51,470 nucleotides of DNA. Origin: CAZWSC01 sp964636385 (lineage in GTDB: Bacteria; Eisenbacteria; RBG-16-71-46; CAIMUX01). How positions within the stretch are numbered: position 1 is the stretch's first letter; every line of letters begins with the position of its first letter. The notes beneath the pieces are model-generated. The model did not search any database. It was not told where the DNA came from and saw nothing but the letters and a program-made list of their open reading frames with translations. The stretch spans positions 1 through 51,470 of the forward strand of contig CAZWSC010000048.1 of NCBI GenBank assembly GCA_964636385.1, written 5' to 3'. The translations under genes were made by a program, and so were the position numbers. Positions 7,110-15,777 of the stretch are shown in pieces.

Positions 7110-7487
7110 ATGAAACCTGAACTATTGCACACACGGTTGTACAGCGCCATGGCATGTCTTCTGCTTGCGTCGGTTCTCATCTGTGGATGCGCTCCAATCC
7201 ACAGGTACTCCCACCCCGGTCACAAGACATTCACGGAGGCCAACACTTCGGCACTCGAGGTTGGGATGGATGCAGACCTCGTCCGGTCAGTGTTCGGCGC
7301 TCCCGATGATGTGCAGACCATGACGTTCGGCGCGGATCTGGGAGAGGAGTGGACCGGAACTGCATGGATCTACTTCACGGAACCGGACAGGAGCCTGATG
7401 TATGCCAGGCGGTACAAGAAGAGTGTCTTAGTCTTCCACGGTTCTGCCGGCAACATGAAGCTTAACCACTGGAGCATCGAACCCTGA
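7110..7487 (+). CDS. BamE/SmpA-like lipoprotein
   Basis: The 125-residue product begins with a lipoprotein-type signal ending in ICGC-AP, so the Cys before AP is the likely lipidated residue. The mature part contains ALEVGMDADLVRSVFGAPDD, the pattern found in BamE/SmpA-like folds (typically GMT..EV...LG.PD), followed by a WTGTAWIYF strand. The ribosome site AGGAGGTGATCC just before the ATG is an almost exact complement of the 16S 3' end, which favours this start over the in-frame GTG at 7101. It follows the S1C protease by 12 bases, suggesting a joint envelope role. Confidence 0.75.
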   Translation: MKPELLHTRLYSAMACLLLASVLICGCAPIHRYSHPGHKTFTEANTSALEVGMDADLVRSVFGAPDDVQTMTFGADLGEEWTGTAWIYFTEPDRSLMYARRYKKSVLVFHGSAGNMKLNHWSIEP

Positions 7488-7659
7488 GCCGCATTCCACA
7501 GCCCTGGTGCTACCACATCGTGGAGATCGGAGTGGCGTAGATACGGTCGCCCAAGGGGACCGTCGCATCCCGGAGGCGAGCCGGGGCTTGCCTTGTCAAC
7601 CGCAACGGGTTAGCTCTCTTACCCCATCACCCCCAAGATCTCCGTGAAAGACCCCCCTC
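7488..7659. other. Intergenic region upstream of the SPFH operon
   Basis: No gene is seen. A short inverted repeat ACGGTC (7543-7548) / GACCGT (7558-7563) could form a weak hairpin after the lipoprotein gene, but no T-tract follows. Confidence 0.35.
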
Positions 7660-7689
7660 TTGACAGTTAGATATCGAGATGATATCATC
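7660..7689 (+). promoter_or_regulatory. Sigma-70 promoter overlapped by GATATC operator repeats
   Basis: TTGACA (7660-7665, perfect -35), a 17-base spacer and TATCAT (7683-7688) make the clearest promoter in the window. Two GATATC elements (7670-7675 and 7681-7686) lie 11 bases apart, about one helical turn. The second is part of the 12-base palindrome GATGATATCATC (7678-7689), which covers the -10. Ribbon-helix-helix repressors bind such tandem short palindromes, and one is encoded at the end of this operon. Confidence 0.75.
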
Positions 7690-7744
7690 CTGACGTCGCG
7701 CGGCCAGAGTGGCTGCGGGCACTAATCGATGGAGGTTCCTGCCC

Positions 7745-8614
7745 ATGCACACCGAGAAGACTCTGAAGGCAAGCCCGGGGCTGCCGGCTCTGCTGCTCCT
7801 GCTGCTCGTGATGGCCGGCTCGATCTGGATGTTCGTTGCCGGTGTCACCTCTCCCAGGACGGTCTGGATGATCTGGACCTCCATCGGGATCTTTCTCGCC
7901 GATCTGCTTCTGCTGTTTGGCCTGACGGTCGTCAACCCCAACCAGGCAGCGGTGTGCCTGCTCTTCGGAGACTACAGGGGCACGATCAAGCGCAACGGGT
8001 TCTACTGGGTGAACCCCTTCTACACGGGGCACAAGATCTCGCTGCGCGCGCGCAACCTCAACGGCGAGCGGCTCAAGGTCAATGACCTGGCCGGCAACCC
8101 GATCGAGATCGCGGCGGTCGTGGTCTGGCGGGTTGTGAACACGACCGAGGCGCTCTTCGAGGTCGACAACTACGAGCAATACGTCGTCACTCAGGAGGAG
8201 GCGGCTGTGCGGAACCTCGCCAGCGCATACCCCTACGACGGCGAGGATGGCGAGCTGACCCTTCGCGGCTGCACGGAGGAGATCAACCAGCGCCTCGAGA
8301 AGGAGCTGCACGAGCGCCTGATGAGGGCCGGCGTCGAGGTCATCGAGGCGAGGCTCAGTCACCTTGCCTACGCTCCCGAGATCGCTGGCGCCATGCTGCA
8401 GCGCCAGCAGGCCAGCGCAGTAGTGGCAGCCCGCCAGAAGATCGTCGAGGGTGCGGTGGGAATGGTCGAGCTGGCCCTTGCAGAGCTCAGCAGCAAGTCC
8501 CTGGTCCAGCTTGACGAGGAGCGGAAGGCGACGATGGTCTCGAATCTGCTGGTCGTGTTGTGCAGCGAGCACGCCACCCAGCCGGTGATAAACACCGGCA
8601 CGCTCTACCAGTAA
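7745..8614 (+). CDS. SPFH/band 7 domain membrane protein
   Basis: The 289-residue protein has two N-terminal hydrophobic segments (about residues 13-33 and 40-62) followed directly by an SPFH/prohibitin-like domain. The domain starts with VVNPNQAAVCLLFGDYRGT and includes RARNLNGERLKVNDLAGNP, VVWRV and the YEQYVVTQEE region. The C-terminal half is helical and ends without a coiled-coil extension. SPFH proteins form membrane microdomain scaffolds or modulate proteases, and the partner here is unknown. The ATG at 7745 has GGAGG nine bases upstream, better than the in-frame GTG at 7709. A small ribbon-helix-helix gene follows after 25 bases. Confidence 0.88.
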   Translation: MHTEKTLKASPGLPALLLLLLVMAGSIWMFVAGVTSPRTVWMIWTSIGIFLADLLLLFGLTVVNPNQAAVCLLFGDYRGTIKRNGFYWVNPFYTGHKISLRARNLNGERLKVNDLAGNPIEIAAVVVWRVVNTTEALFEVDNYEQYVVTQEEAAVRNLASAYPYDGEDGELTLRGCTEEINQRLEKELHERLMRAGVEVIEARLSHLAYAPEIAGAMLQRQQASAVVAARQKIVEGAVGMVELALAELSSKSLVQLDEERKATMVSNLLVVLCSEHATQPVINTGTLYQ

Positions 8615-8639
8615 CTCGCGCCAGGCGGGAAAGGACTGC

Positions 8640-8828
8640 ATGGTGGCTGAACGCAAAGCCTTCCCACTGCGCCTGAACCCCGGCCTCTACGAGGAGCTGC
8701 GCCGCTGGGCGGAGCAGGAGTTCCGCAGCGTTAACGGCCAGATCGAGTTCCTGCTACGCGAGGCTGTCGAGAAGCGCCGCAGGGCGAAGCTACGGGACGG
8801 GGCGGGAAGCGGGGAGGCGGGGGAGTAG
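8640..8828 (+). CDS. Arc-like ribbon-helix-helix DNA-binding protein
   Basis: This 62-residue basic protein starts with the ribbon AFPLRLNPGLYEELRRWA and continues into the second helix SVNGQIEFLLREAVEKR, the standard Arc/MetJ ribbon-helix-helix layout (strand, helix A, turn with SxN, helix B). Such proteins dimerise and bind short palindromes in the major groove. Its most likely target is the GATATC repeat promoter in front of the SPFH gene, which would make the operon autoregulated. No toxin gene is adjacent, so a toxin-antitoxin role is not supported. The C-terminal tail is rich in Gly and Glu. Confidence 0.85.
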   Translation: MVAERKAFPLRLNPGLYEELRRWAEQEFRSVNGQIEFLLREAVEKRRRAKLRDGAGSGEAGE

Positions 8829-8997
8829 GCCAACCGGACGCGGGCGCGCCCCGGCCAGCCTCCAGGATCGCTGTCAATCACCCGATCCTGCCCATGGAGC
8901 CTCACCGTCAACCTCGCCCATTCGTGCTTCCGGCCACCGGCGCATTCGCCTCACCCATGGTTTGCCTCCCGGGTAAACTTTTCCTACACTCCCCCCC

Positions 8998-11532
8998 ATG
9001 AAAACCCCCAGGCACCCCAATCGCGCGGGACGCGCCGATCGCATTGGCCGCCCCGGGCTGCACGGCCCTGACTGGGTCGGCGGCCGCGTTGCCGCCCCCT
9101 TCTACATCACCGAGGGCACCCCTTACCGGCCGGATATCATACTCTGGCTGGAGCTACCCGAAGGCATCGTCGTGCACTTCGAGATCTGCGACGAGAGCGC
9201 GGCGCCGGTCTCATTTGGCGCATCCCTGCAGAAGGCCATGGAGTCGCCGATGGTCGGTCCAGGGCGTCAGCCCGGCACTGTCCGGGTGGCCGAAGCGCAC
9301 CTCGCGGAGGAGGTGCGGCAGATCCTTCCGGACACCCGGGTGATCGAGGCGCCTACGCCGGAGGTCCACGAGGTGATCAGACACATGTCCGAGGCCAAGT
9401 CTGGGGAGGAAGGCCGCAGCAAGCCGAGCTACTTTGAGGATGGGCGTGTCGGAGTTGACGCGATCGAGGCGCTCTTCGGAGCGGCAAAGATCCTTTACAG
9501 GATCGCACCGTGGAAGAATGCCGATGACAGCCGGATCCTGCGCGTGGACATCCCGGCGTACAATATCGAGGGTGCATGCCTCTCCATCATCGGCCATCTC
9601 GGTGAGAGCATCGGCCTGATCCTCTTCCCGTCCGTTGAGGGGTTAGAGCAGTTCCTCTTGAATACCGAGGCACAGAACTCGCCCGGTGCGCCGCTTGACC
9701 TCGGAACCACGACACTTTCCCTGAACTTCGTGGCCGGATCCGAACTGCCCGCGTCGATGCGGAAGGAGGCGCTGAAGCACGGGTGGCCGCTGGCCGATGC
9801 GAACGCCTACCCGCTGGTGGAGCACCGGGACACTGACGGTATGCCCCGGCCGCTGTCGGAGCAGGATGTCCGCATCATGACCGCCTGTGCAACCTCCCTG
9901 GCAGCCTTCTACATCAGCCACAGGAGCGTCTTCGAGGAGGACAGCTTTGGTCCGGTCTGCGAGTCGTACTTCGACGACGATGACGTAGAGGTGCGCTTCA
10001 CCTTTCCGTACGAAGCTGCGGAGTTGTTCGACGCCGACGAGCCGCCCGATCGCGGCAAGCCAACCGCTCCGACGCCGAGGGAGCGGGGGATCCCGGAAGG
10101 GGCGAAGATAGGGCGCAATGAACCTTGCCCCTGCGGGAGCGGGAAGAAGTACAAGCGCTGCTGCCTGGAGCGCGACGAGGAGCGCGAGTGCGGGCAGTAC
10201 ACCTACGAGGGCGCCGGTGGCAGGCGTGCGGCAGTACACGACCTGGACAGGAAGCTGAACATGCGAATGTTCCGGTACGCCGCAGAACGTTTCGGGCGGA
10301 ACTGGATAGACCATGCCGCCGAAGTCTTCCTCGATGAGAAGATGTCCAACGAGCTGCTGGATTCCTGGGCGATGCATCACCACCTCCTGGACGGAAAGCC
10401 GCTCTCCCAGTGGTTCCTCGAGGACCCGGGCATCGAGCTGTCGGGAACCGAGCGCGAGTTGCTCATTGCCCAGCGGTCCGCCTGGCTCTCGGTCTGGGAG
10501 GTGGTCGGAACAGAACCCGGCCGAAGCCTCGACCTGGTGGATCTCCTCACCGGCGAGACCAGGCGAGTTGTGGAGACCACGGCTTCACGCACGCTGGTCA
10601 GTAGGGATGCCATACTGACGCGCGTGGTGGACCATCGGGGGACTTCGGTGCTTTGCGGTTTCTACCAGCGCGTTCTGAGTCCGCGCGATGCTGCTGAGGT
10701 GGTCCGGCGGGCGCGGGGCCGCCTGCGGCGCAGGAAGAACGTTCCCGCAGACCGGCTGCGCGACGAGGCGATCGGCAGCTACCTCATCGCCTGCTGGGAG
10801 GATGCGGTGGAGGATGCCGTAATCCGGGCCGGCACACCCCCTGTCCTGCAGAACACCGACGGCGATCCCATGCTGTTCACGGTGGACCACTTCGCCTTCG
10901 GCTCTTCTGATCTGGAGGAGATACAGTGCCGCATCTCGTCCATCGAAGGTGTGGATGGCCCGCCGGAGTCCCACGGATCGGAGATGATCTACCCATTCAC
11001 GAAGAAGGGGAACTCGATGAATCGCGGCCTTGAGAACACTCTTATCGGCAGGGTCGTGATCGCGCCCAACGGGCTGAGAGTGGAGACCAACTCGCTCCGC
11101 CGGGCGGACACAATGCGGGATCTCCTTGAATCAGCGCTGGGCCCGCTGATTGCTCACCAGAAACGGGAGCATACGGATCCGCAGTCCCTGATCCGGGAGG
11201 CTCACCAGCAGGCCGGTGGCCGGCACGCGTCTGCCCCTAGCCCGGAACGGACAGCCGGCATCTCGCAATCGACAGCCGGCACTCCACAGCCGCCGCTATC
11301 ATCCACGGAGATTGATCACGCCATCCTCGAGATGAAGACGAAGCACTATGCCGACTGGGCTGATCATCCTCTCCCCTCGCTCGGCGGGAAGACACCCCGC
11401 GAGGCCACGGAGACGAAGGAGGGCCGGCGGATGGTCGATACGCTGCTGAAGGACTGTGAGAACCACGAGGCCAGGCAGCCCGCCGGACAGAGATATGACT
11501 TCGGCCGTATTCGCAGGGATCTGGGACTGTAG
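8998..11532 (+). CDS. Large SEC-C zinc-motif protein (DUF6930-like region)
   Basis: The 844-residue protein has a SEC-C metal-binding motif at residues 371-389 (GRNEPCPCGSGKKYKRCC), the zinc-binding module first seen at the end of SecA. Before it, residues 1-125 form a small alpha/beta domain (RPDIILWLELPEG). Residues 140-345 (AAKILYRIAPW to EVRFTFPYEA) resemble DUF6930-type regions found with SEC-C. The C-terminal 70 residues contain HPLPSLGGKTPREA and then EGRRMVDTLL, which looks like the toxin-binding part of MbcA/ParS-type antitoxins (ALGG.TP.E). Function is unknown. The gene stands alone, and the ATG lacks an obvious ribosome site. Confidence 0.7.
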   Translation: MKTPRHPNRAGRADRIGRPGLHGPDWVGGRVAAPFYITEGTPYRPDIILWLELPEGIVVHFEICDESAAPVSFGASLQKAMESPMVGPGRQPGTVRVAEAHLAEEVRQILPDTRVIEAPTPEVHEVIRHMSEAKSGEEGRSKPSYFEDGRVGVDAIEALFGAAKILYRIAPWKNADDSRILRVDIPAYNIEGACLSIIGHLGESIGLILFPSVEGLEQFLLNTEAQNSPGAPLDLGTTTLSLNFVAGSELPASMRKEALKHGWPLADANAYPLVEHRDTDGMPRPLSEQDVRIMTACATSLAAFYISHRSVFEEDSFGPVCESYFDDDDVEVRFTFPYEAAELFDADEPPDRGKPTAPTPRERGIPEGAKIGRNEPCPCGSGKKYKRCCLERDEERECGQYTYEGAGGRRAAVHDLDRKLNMRMFRYAAERFGRNWIDHAAEVFLDEKMSNELLDSWAMHHHLLDGKPLSQWFLEDPGIELSGTERELLIAQRSAWLSVWEVVGTEPGRSLDLVDLLTGETRRVVETTASRTLVSRDAILTRVVDHRGTSVLCGFYQRVLSPRDAAEVVRRARGRLRRRKNVPADRLRDEAIGSYLIACWEDAVEDAVIRAGTPPVLQNTDGDPMLFTVDHFAFGSSDLEEIQCRISSIEGVDGPPESHGSEMIYPFTKKGNSMNRGLENTLIGRVVIAPNGLRVETNSLRRADTMRDLLESALGPLIAHQKREHTDPQSLIREAHQQAGGRHASAPSPERTAGISQSTAGTPQPPLSSTEIDHAILEMKTKHYADWADHPLPSLGGKTPREATETKEGRRMVDTLLKDCENHEARQPAGQRYDFGRIRRDLGL

Positions 11533-11853
11533 GAGTAGGGAGAGCGGAACTCCCTTGGACCGCAGTTGCCCTGCCGCGAACAGGTTGATACCCGTAGTCT
11601 CATTACCACGCCTGGGCGATCAGTTTCGGGGACTAGAATCGGTGGTAGATAATCACGTTGAGGCAGGTGCATCAGTATGGTATCATGAGCTCTGAATTGG
11701 GGTGAACCTTCCTAAGCGTGATCGGCCCTGTCGGCTGCGTCTTTGGGGAGTTCGGTGCCCGATTCGGTGCAGTGCGACTCTACTGTTGAGGTTTGCCTTG
11801 CCCATATCAGGCTGGGCATCAGGGCTCAAGTTCAACCCAGGAAGGGGTAGCTT
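11533..11853. other. Promoter region and long leader of the secreted-protein gene
   Basis: No gene is seen. A promoter-like pair lies at 11658-11686, leaving a leader of about 160 bases. Within the leader, TGCCCA (11799-11804) and TGGGCA (11813-11818) form a perfect 6-base stem with an 8-base loop, 35 bases before the start. I do not recognise a known riboswitch. Confidence 0.4.
11658..11686 (+). promoter_or_regulatory. Candidate sigma-70 promoter
   Basis: TTGAGG (11658-11663), a 17-base spacer and TATCAT (11681-11686). It would drive the small secreted-protein gene at 11854 with a long untranslated leader. Confidence 0.4.
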
Positions 11854-12393
11854 ATGCGTAAACTCCTATTATGTGCACTGATCGCCGTTGGTGTTGCCCT
11901 CCCGGCGCACGCCAACCTGATCGACCAGAATCAACCCAGCGGGCCCACCTACATGGCGGCCTTCTCCCAGACGGACCTTGCACAGTCATTCCAGCAGACG
12001 AATACCAACATTTCGGGCGCGGGCATTCTCCTTCAGGCGAATGTCGGCGGAACCGACAATGTCGTAATCGAGCTCTGGGATGCGCTGCCGAACGCGGGCG
12101 GAACGCTTATGACCTCCGCCGCGGCAATGGGTACGCAGGGCCAGTGGGTCGATGTCTACTGGGATCCGGTTGCCGTAACCCCGGGAACCACGTACTACCT
12201 GGTCTTTACCGGGAACATGACCCTGGGAATCGCGGGTGACACGAGCAACCCGTATCCCTTCGGTCACGTCTATGCCAATCCGGGCTTCAACCCGTTCCCG
12301 GACTTCGACTACGCATTCCGGACCTACTACAGCGAAGACCCGACTCCGGTCATCGACTCGAGCTGGGGCGCGATCAAGAACCTGTACCGCTAG
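11854..12393 (+). CDS. Small secreted protein with SWGAIKNLYR tail
   Basis: The 179-residue protein has a signal peptide cleaved near residue 20 (AHA-N). The mature part (DQNQPSGPTYMAAFSQTDLA, then AQSFQ.T...SGAGI and VVIELWD, then PGTTYYLVFTG) is the jelly-roll-like pattern of exported proteins carrying 'choice-of-anchor' or discoidin-like folds. It ends in PVIDSSWGAIKNLYR. I recall similar S/T-x-W-G-x-I-K-x-LYR tails at the ends of many exported proteins from candidate phyla such as Eisenbacteria, so it may be a lineage-specific terminal tag. It has its own promoter and is followed by a terminator. Confidence 0.65.
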   Translation: MRKLLLCALIAVGVALPAHANLIDQNQPSGPTYMAAFSQTDLAQSFQQTNTNISGAGILLQANVGGTDNVVIELWDALPNAGGTLMTSAAAMGTQGQWVDVYWDPVAVTPGTTYYLVFTGNMTLGIAGDTSNPYPFGHVYANPGFNPFPDFDYAFRTYYSEDPTPVIDSSWGAIKNLYR

Positions 12394-12436
12394 TCTGATA
12401 CTCGCGGCAGCGTTCTGATCATACGCTCACTGCATC

Positions 12437-12468
12437 AGGCCCGGGGCTGAGGCTCCGGGCCTTCTTCT
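12437..12468 (+). terminator. Rho-independent terminator
   Basis: AGGCCCGG (12437-12444) pairs with CCGGGCCT (12455-12462) around a 10-base loop, followed by a pyrimidine run TTCTTCT. It ends the secreted-protein transcript. The convergent glycoside hydrolase gene stops at the same place. Confidence 0.75.
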
Positions 12469-14266
12469 ATGCCCCGTTATCCTGAGAGAGCAAGAGCGCA
12501 CTGTACGGAGCGATGCTGATCCCGGCGGATGCGGGAAGGCCGTCCCTGTCCGGTGTTCCGGCATGCACCATGTGGCTCCCGAAGTCTCCGAACTCCCGGT
12601 CGTAGGATCTGCTGTCGCTGTTGAAGACCACGGTCCAGTCGCCCGCCGCCGGCAGGCCGATCCCGTAGTCCTCGAGTCTCCTGGATGAGAAGTTCGCCAT
12701 CACCACAACGCTGTCGCCCGGGCCTCCCGATCCCCATCGATGATAGGCAATGACCTTGTCCACGTTGTTGGTGTGGTAGACATCGATCTCCTGGGCCATC
12801 AGCCCTCCTGCCCGCCCTTCGCGGTTGAGACGGAGCGCAATGAGATCCATGTACAACCGAAGTATTCCCGCAAATCGGTCCGCCTTTGCCCAGTCGACGG
12901 GATCCTCGTCATGAAACCAGTCGTCTTCGAGGAACTCCTGGCCCTGGAAGATCATGGGAATGCCGGGCGCGGTGAAGACAAGCACTGCGCCAAGCGCTGA
13001 CTTCTTCTTTGCCGCCCAGGAGGAGGCCCTCCCGGGGTCCACCTCTTCTGGAACCCTGGCCTTGCCGTTTGCGACTTCGTCATGCGATTCGGTGTAGATG
13101 ACGCGCTCGAAGGCGTTCAGGTAATAGCGGTGCAGAAGCGCGTTCCGGACAGCCTCCATGTCCCGGGACGAGTCCTCCGCCTCGATGAGCGCCGCGCGGA
13201 TCGCGTGCACAAAGGGAGCGGCCCATTGCGCATCAAAGCCGGCGCCCTGGTCCTCCTGCCGCCTGGTCAGGAAGGGGTTTCCCTGGAGATCCTCGGCTAT
13301 CGAGATAAAACCGGGCCTGGCCTTTCGCGTCTGGTCGTTGACCCAGCTCATGAGGCTCCACCCGTCGGGCAGGTCGCCCTGCGGATCGTCGTTCCGCCCG
13401 TGAACATTGCGGATGAATGCGGTCATGTCCCAGCGGAGGCCGTCGACGTCGAACTCCTTCAGCCACATCATGGCGTTGTCCCTGATGTACTCCCGGACCT
13501 CTCCCCGGCCGTAGTCCGGGCGGGTTTCGCCCCAGGGGGTCCGTGCGCGCCAGTCGTTGTAGAAGTAGATGCCGCCCCTGCCATTCTCGGACCATCCGTC
13601 GAACTGCCAGAGGTCAAGATCGCCCGGGCCGAAGTGGTTGTACACTACATCCACGATCACGGCTATGCCGAGGTCGTGAGCCTCGGCGACGAAGTCCCTG
13701 AACGAGCGCGGCGTCCCGTAGTCGCTCTCGACGGCGAAGATGTGCGAAGGATTATAGCCCCACGAATACCCGCCCGCGAACTCGGCCAACGGCATTACCT
13801 CGACCGCGTTGATTCCCAGCTCACGAAGGTATGGGAGACGCTCGATGGCGCCCTCGATGGTGCCGGGACCTTCCTGGCCCTTCTTCTTCCCGAATGTGCC
13901 TATGTGGAGTTCGTAGATGACCAGCTCGTTGAGGGGAGGAATGGTGAACTGTCGCGACGGTGACTGCCGGGGGAGCTTCGTGATGATCGCGTTCCCGACG
14001 CTGTTCGTGACCCGGCGCGTGTACGGATCGATCCGGAAGAACTCCTCTCCGCCTGTGACGATCCGGTACCTGTACTCATCGCCCGCAGCCGCGCCGGGCA
14101 CATCCGCTGTCCAGACGCCGTCAGGTTGCCGTATCATCGGATGCGAGGTGCTGTTCCAGTCGTTGAACGTTCCGGTCACGAACACCTGCTCTGCATGGGG
14201 CGCCCAGACTGCGAACCGGCACCCATCCCTGTACGGCTTTGCGCCCTTCTTCAACCTGGATGGCAT
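12467..14266 (-). CDS. GH13 family glucan branching/hydrolysing enzyme
   Basis: The 599-residue protein combines an N-terminal CBM48-type domain (FAVWAPHAEQVFVTGTFNDW, residues about 18-37) with a GH13 barrel. The four conserved regions are present: DVVYNH, GLRWDM with the nucleophile Asp, IAEDLQ with the acid/base Glu, and YTESHDE. Arrangement and length fit 1,4-alpha-glucan branching enzyme or malto-oligosyltrehalose trehalohydrolase, and sequence inspection alone does not decide. Either acts on glycogen or maltodextrin in the cytoplasm. AGGAG lies 8 bases before the ATG at 14266, so the 19-codon upstream extension is not used. No other glycogen gene is nearby. Confidence 0.85.
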   Translation of the reverse strand: MPSRLKKGAKPYRDGCRFAVWAPHAEQVFVTGTFNDWNSTSHPMIRQPDGVWTADVPGAAAGDEYRYRIVTGGEEFFRIDPYTRRVTNSVGNAIITKLPRQSPSRQFTIPPLNELVIYELHIGTFGKKKGQEGPGTIEGAIERLPYLRELGINAVEVMPLAEFAGGYSWGYNPSHIFAVESDYGTPRSFRDFVAEAHDLGIAVIVDVVYNHFGPGDLDLWQFDGWSENGRGGIYFYNDWRARTPWGETRPDYGRGEVREYIRDNAMMWLKEFDVDGLRWDMTAFIRNVHGRNDDPQGDLPDGWSLMSWVNDQTRKARPGFISIAEDLQGNPFLTRRQEDQGAGFDAQWAAPFVHAIRAALIEAEDSSRDMEAVRNALLHRYYLNAFERVIYTESHDEVANGKARVPEEVDPGRASSWAAKKKSALGAVLVFTAPGIPMIFQGQEFLEDDWFHDEDPVDWAKADRFAGILRLYMDLIALRLNREGRAGGLMAQEIDVYHTNNVDKVIAYHRWGSGGPGDSVVVMANFSSRRLEDYGIGLPAAGDWTVVFNSDSRSYDREFGDFGSHMVHAGTPDRDGLPASAGISIAPYSALLLSQDNGA

Positions 14267-14695
14267 TGCTGATACTCCTGGTCTGTTACTGCCCTGCGCA
14301 AGCATCTCCCGGCCGGGACTCACCGCTGCTTCGGAAGATACGCGCAGTCAATGTGCCCTCGGCAGGTCCCTCTTCAGCCGTGAGAGGCAGCAACAGGATC
14401 GCCGGAGTCGTCCCGGATGACCAGAGGAAACTGGATGAGAGTGGCGTTCTGCTCTGCAATGCGGGGACTGTTGTCATGAGCCCGGGCGAGGTCTCGGAAC
14501 GGTCATCAATCGGGTGGCCAGGGGGTGGAATCAGGCAGGGAGGTTGAAGAGACATGACTTCACCTCTATACTCAGGGGCAATTCCGGTGAGTCTGCCTGC
14601 CTTCAGACCCAACTGAGAACGTTCGACTCATGTGGAGGCTTCCACGACCCCTGGATCTGTCGCAGGCATCAGTTCCCACCGGGAAGGAGGTGACA
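14267..14695. other. Divergent intergenic region
   Basis: This 429-base gap separates the divergent GH13 and SUMF1-type genes and must contain both promoters. I see no convincing -35/-10 pair, repeat or gene remnant in it. Confidence 0.4.
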
Positions 14696-15769
14696 ATGCG
14701 CACAATCTGGATGACAGCCGCCGTCCTGTCGTTGGTGCCGGGCTCGGCGCCTGCCGGCGGCGATTGGAAGATGCTGGTTCACGAAGGGGAAGCAGTCACC
14801 GAGTTCTCCGTTTCGGCGATCGACAGCCTGACATTCCGTGAAGGAATGATTGCACCGCCCGTGATCACTGTCCCTGCCGGTACATTCATCATGGGCGACG
14901 GATTCGCCACCTGCGGGGTTGATCAGCGCGAGGTGACGCTGACGCGTGACTTCGATCTGGGCACATGCCTGGTGACTAACCGGGAGTTCCTCGAGTCGCT
15001 GCAGTGGGCTTATGATCTCGGGTACGTGACGGTGACGGACACGGAGGTCCTCGACAATCTTGACGGAAGCGATGACGTGCTCCTGAACCTGGACAGCGAG
15101 CATGCGGAGATCCAGTTCAACGGACAGGATCTGTTCTATCTGCGCGAGTCTCCATCAGCCGAGGCCCAGAACGCATACCCCGACGGCTACGACCCCTCGG
15201 ATCATCCCGTGATCATGGTGAGCTGGTTCGGTGCAGCCCGCTACTGCGACTGGCTGAGCATTCGATCGGGGCTTCCCCGGGCATATGCACACAACGGTGA
15301 CTGGGCCTGCAATGGAGGCGATCCGTATGGAGCAGCCGGCTATCGCCTGCCGACCGACGCGGAGTGGGAGTATGCCGCGCAGTGGAACGACGGGCGGCTG
15401 TACCCTTGGGGCAACACGGCTCCGCACTGCGGTATCGCCAACTACCGGCTGACCCAGGCCGAATACTGCGTGGGGTGGACGACACCGGCCGGCAGCTATC
15501 CTGCGGCGCCCGAGGAACTGGGCTTTCATGACCTGGGGGGGCTTCTGTCGGAGTGGTGCAACGACTGGATGGAGTGCGACCTGGGGTCCGATCCGGTGAC
15601 GGATCCACCCGGCCTCGAAGCCGGTGACGTGCGTGCACGCCACAGCGGCTTCTGGGGATCCTACGCCGGTAGTCTGCGAAGGGCGAACCGGTTCAGTGCC
15701 TTGCCCCAGGCTTGCTCCAACGCCATAGGGATTCGCATCGCCAGGACGGCAGCCCGGTACGGGCGCTGA
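14696..15769 (+). CDS. Exported formylglycine-generating-enzyme-like (SUMF1) protein
   Basis: The 357-residue protein has a short signal peptide and then AVTEFSVSAIDSLTF, an IDS-L-F motif seen before SUMF1 domains in several candidate phyla. The SUMF1 fold follows: VPAGTFIMGD, HPVIMVSWFGAARYCDWLS, RLPTDAEWEYAA, YPWGN, and RRANRFS near the end. Family members either oxidise sulfatase Cys to formylglycine or are non-catalytic binding domains. The paired active-site Cys of true formylglycine-generating enzymes is not evident, so a binding or structural role is as likely. AAGGAGGTGACA precedes the ATG. The next gene starts 8 bases after the stop. Confidence 0.8.
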   Translation: MRTIWMTAAVLSLVPGSAPAGGDWKMLVHEGEAVTEFSVSAIDSLTFREGMIAPPVITVPAGTFIMGDGFATCGVDQREVTLTRDFDLGTCLVTNREFLESLQWAYDLGYVTVTDTEVLDNLDGSDDVLLNLDSEHAEIQFNGQDLFYLRESPSAEAQNAYPDGYDPSDHPVIMVSWFGAARYCDWLSIRSGLPRAYAHNGDWACNGGDPYGAAGYRLPTDAEWEYAAQWNDGRLYPWGNTAPHCGIANYRLTQAEYCVGWTTPAGSYPAAPEELGFHDLGGLLSEWCNDWMECDLGSDPVTDPPGLEAGDVRARHSGFWGSYAGSLRRANRFSALPQACSNAIGIRIARTAARYGR

Positions 15770-15777
15770 GGAGTATC

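Noticed and set aside
8640..8828. Ribbon-helix-helix protein as an antitoxin
   Set aside because: No toxin-like gene is adjacent. The gene follows the SPFH gene and a matching operator, so an operon repressor is the simpler reading.
12740..13963. Plus-strand frames opposite the glycoside hydrolase
   Set aside because: They lie fully inside the GH13 gene, whose four catalytic regions are intact on the minus strand.
14267..14695. A short protein gene in the GH13/SUMF1 gap
   Set aside because: The small frames have no ribosome site, no domain pattern and repeated Pro/Ser composition typical of non-coding GC-rich DNA.
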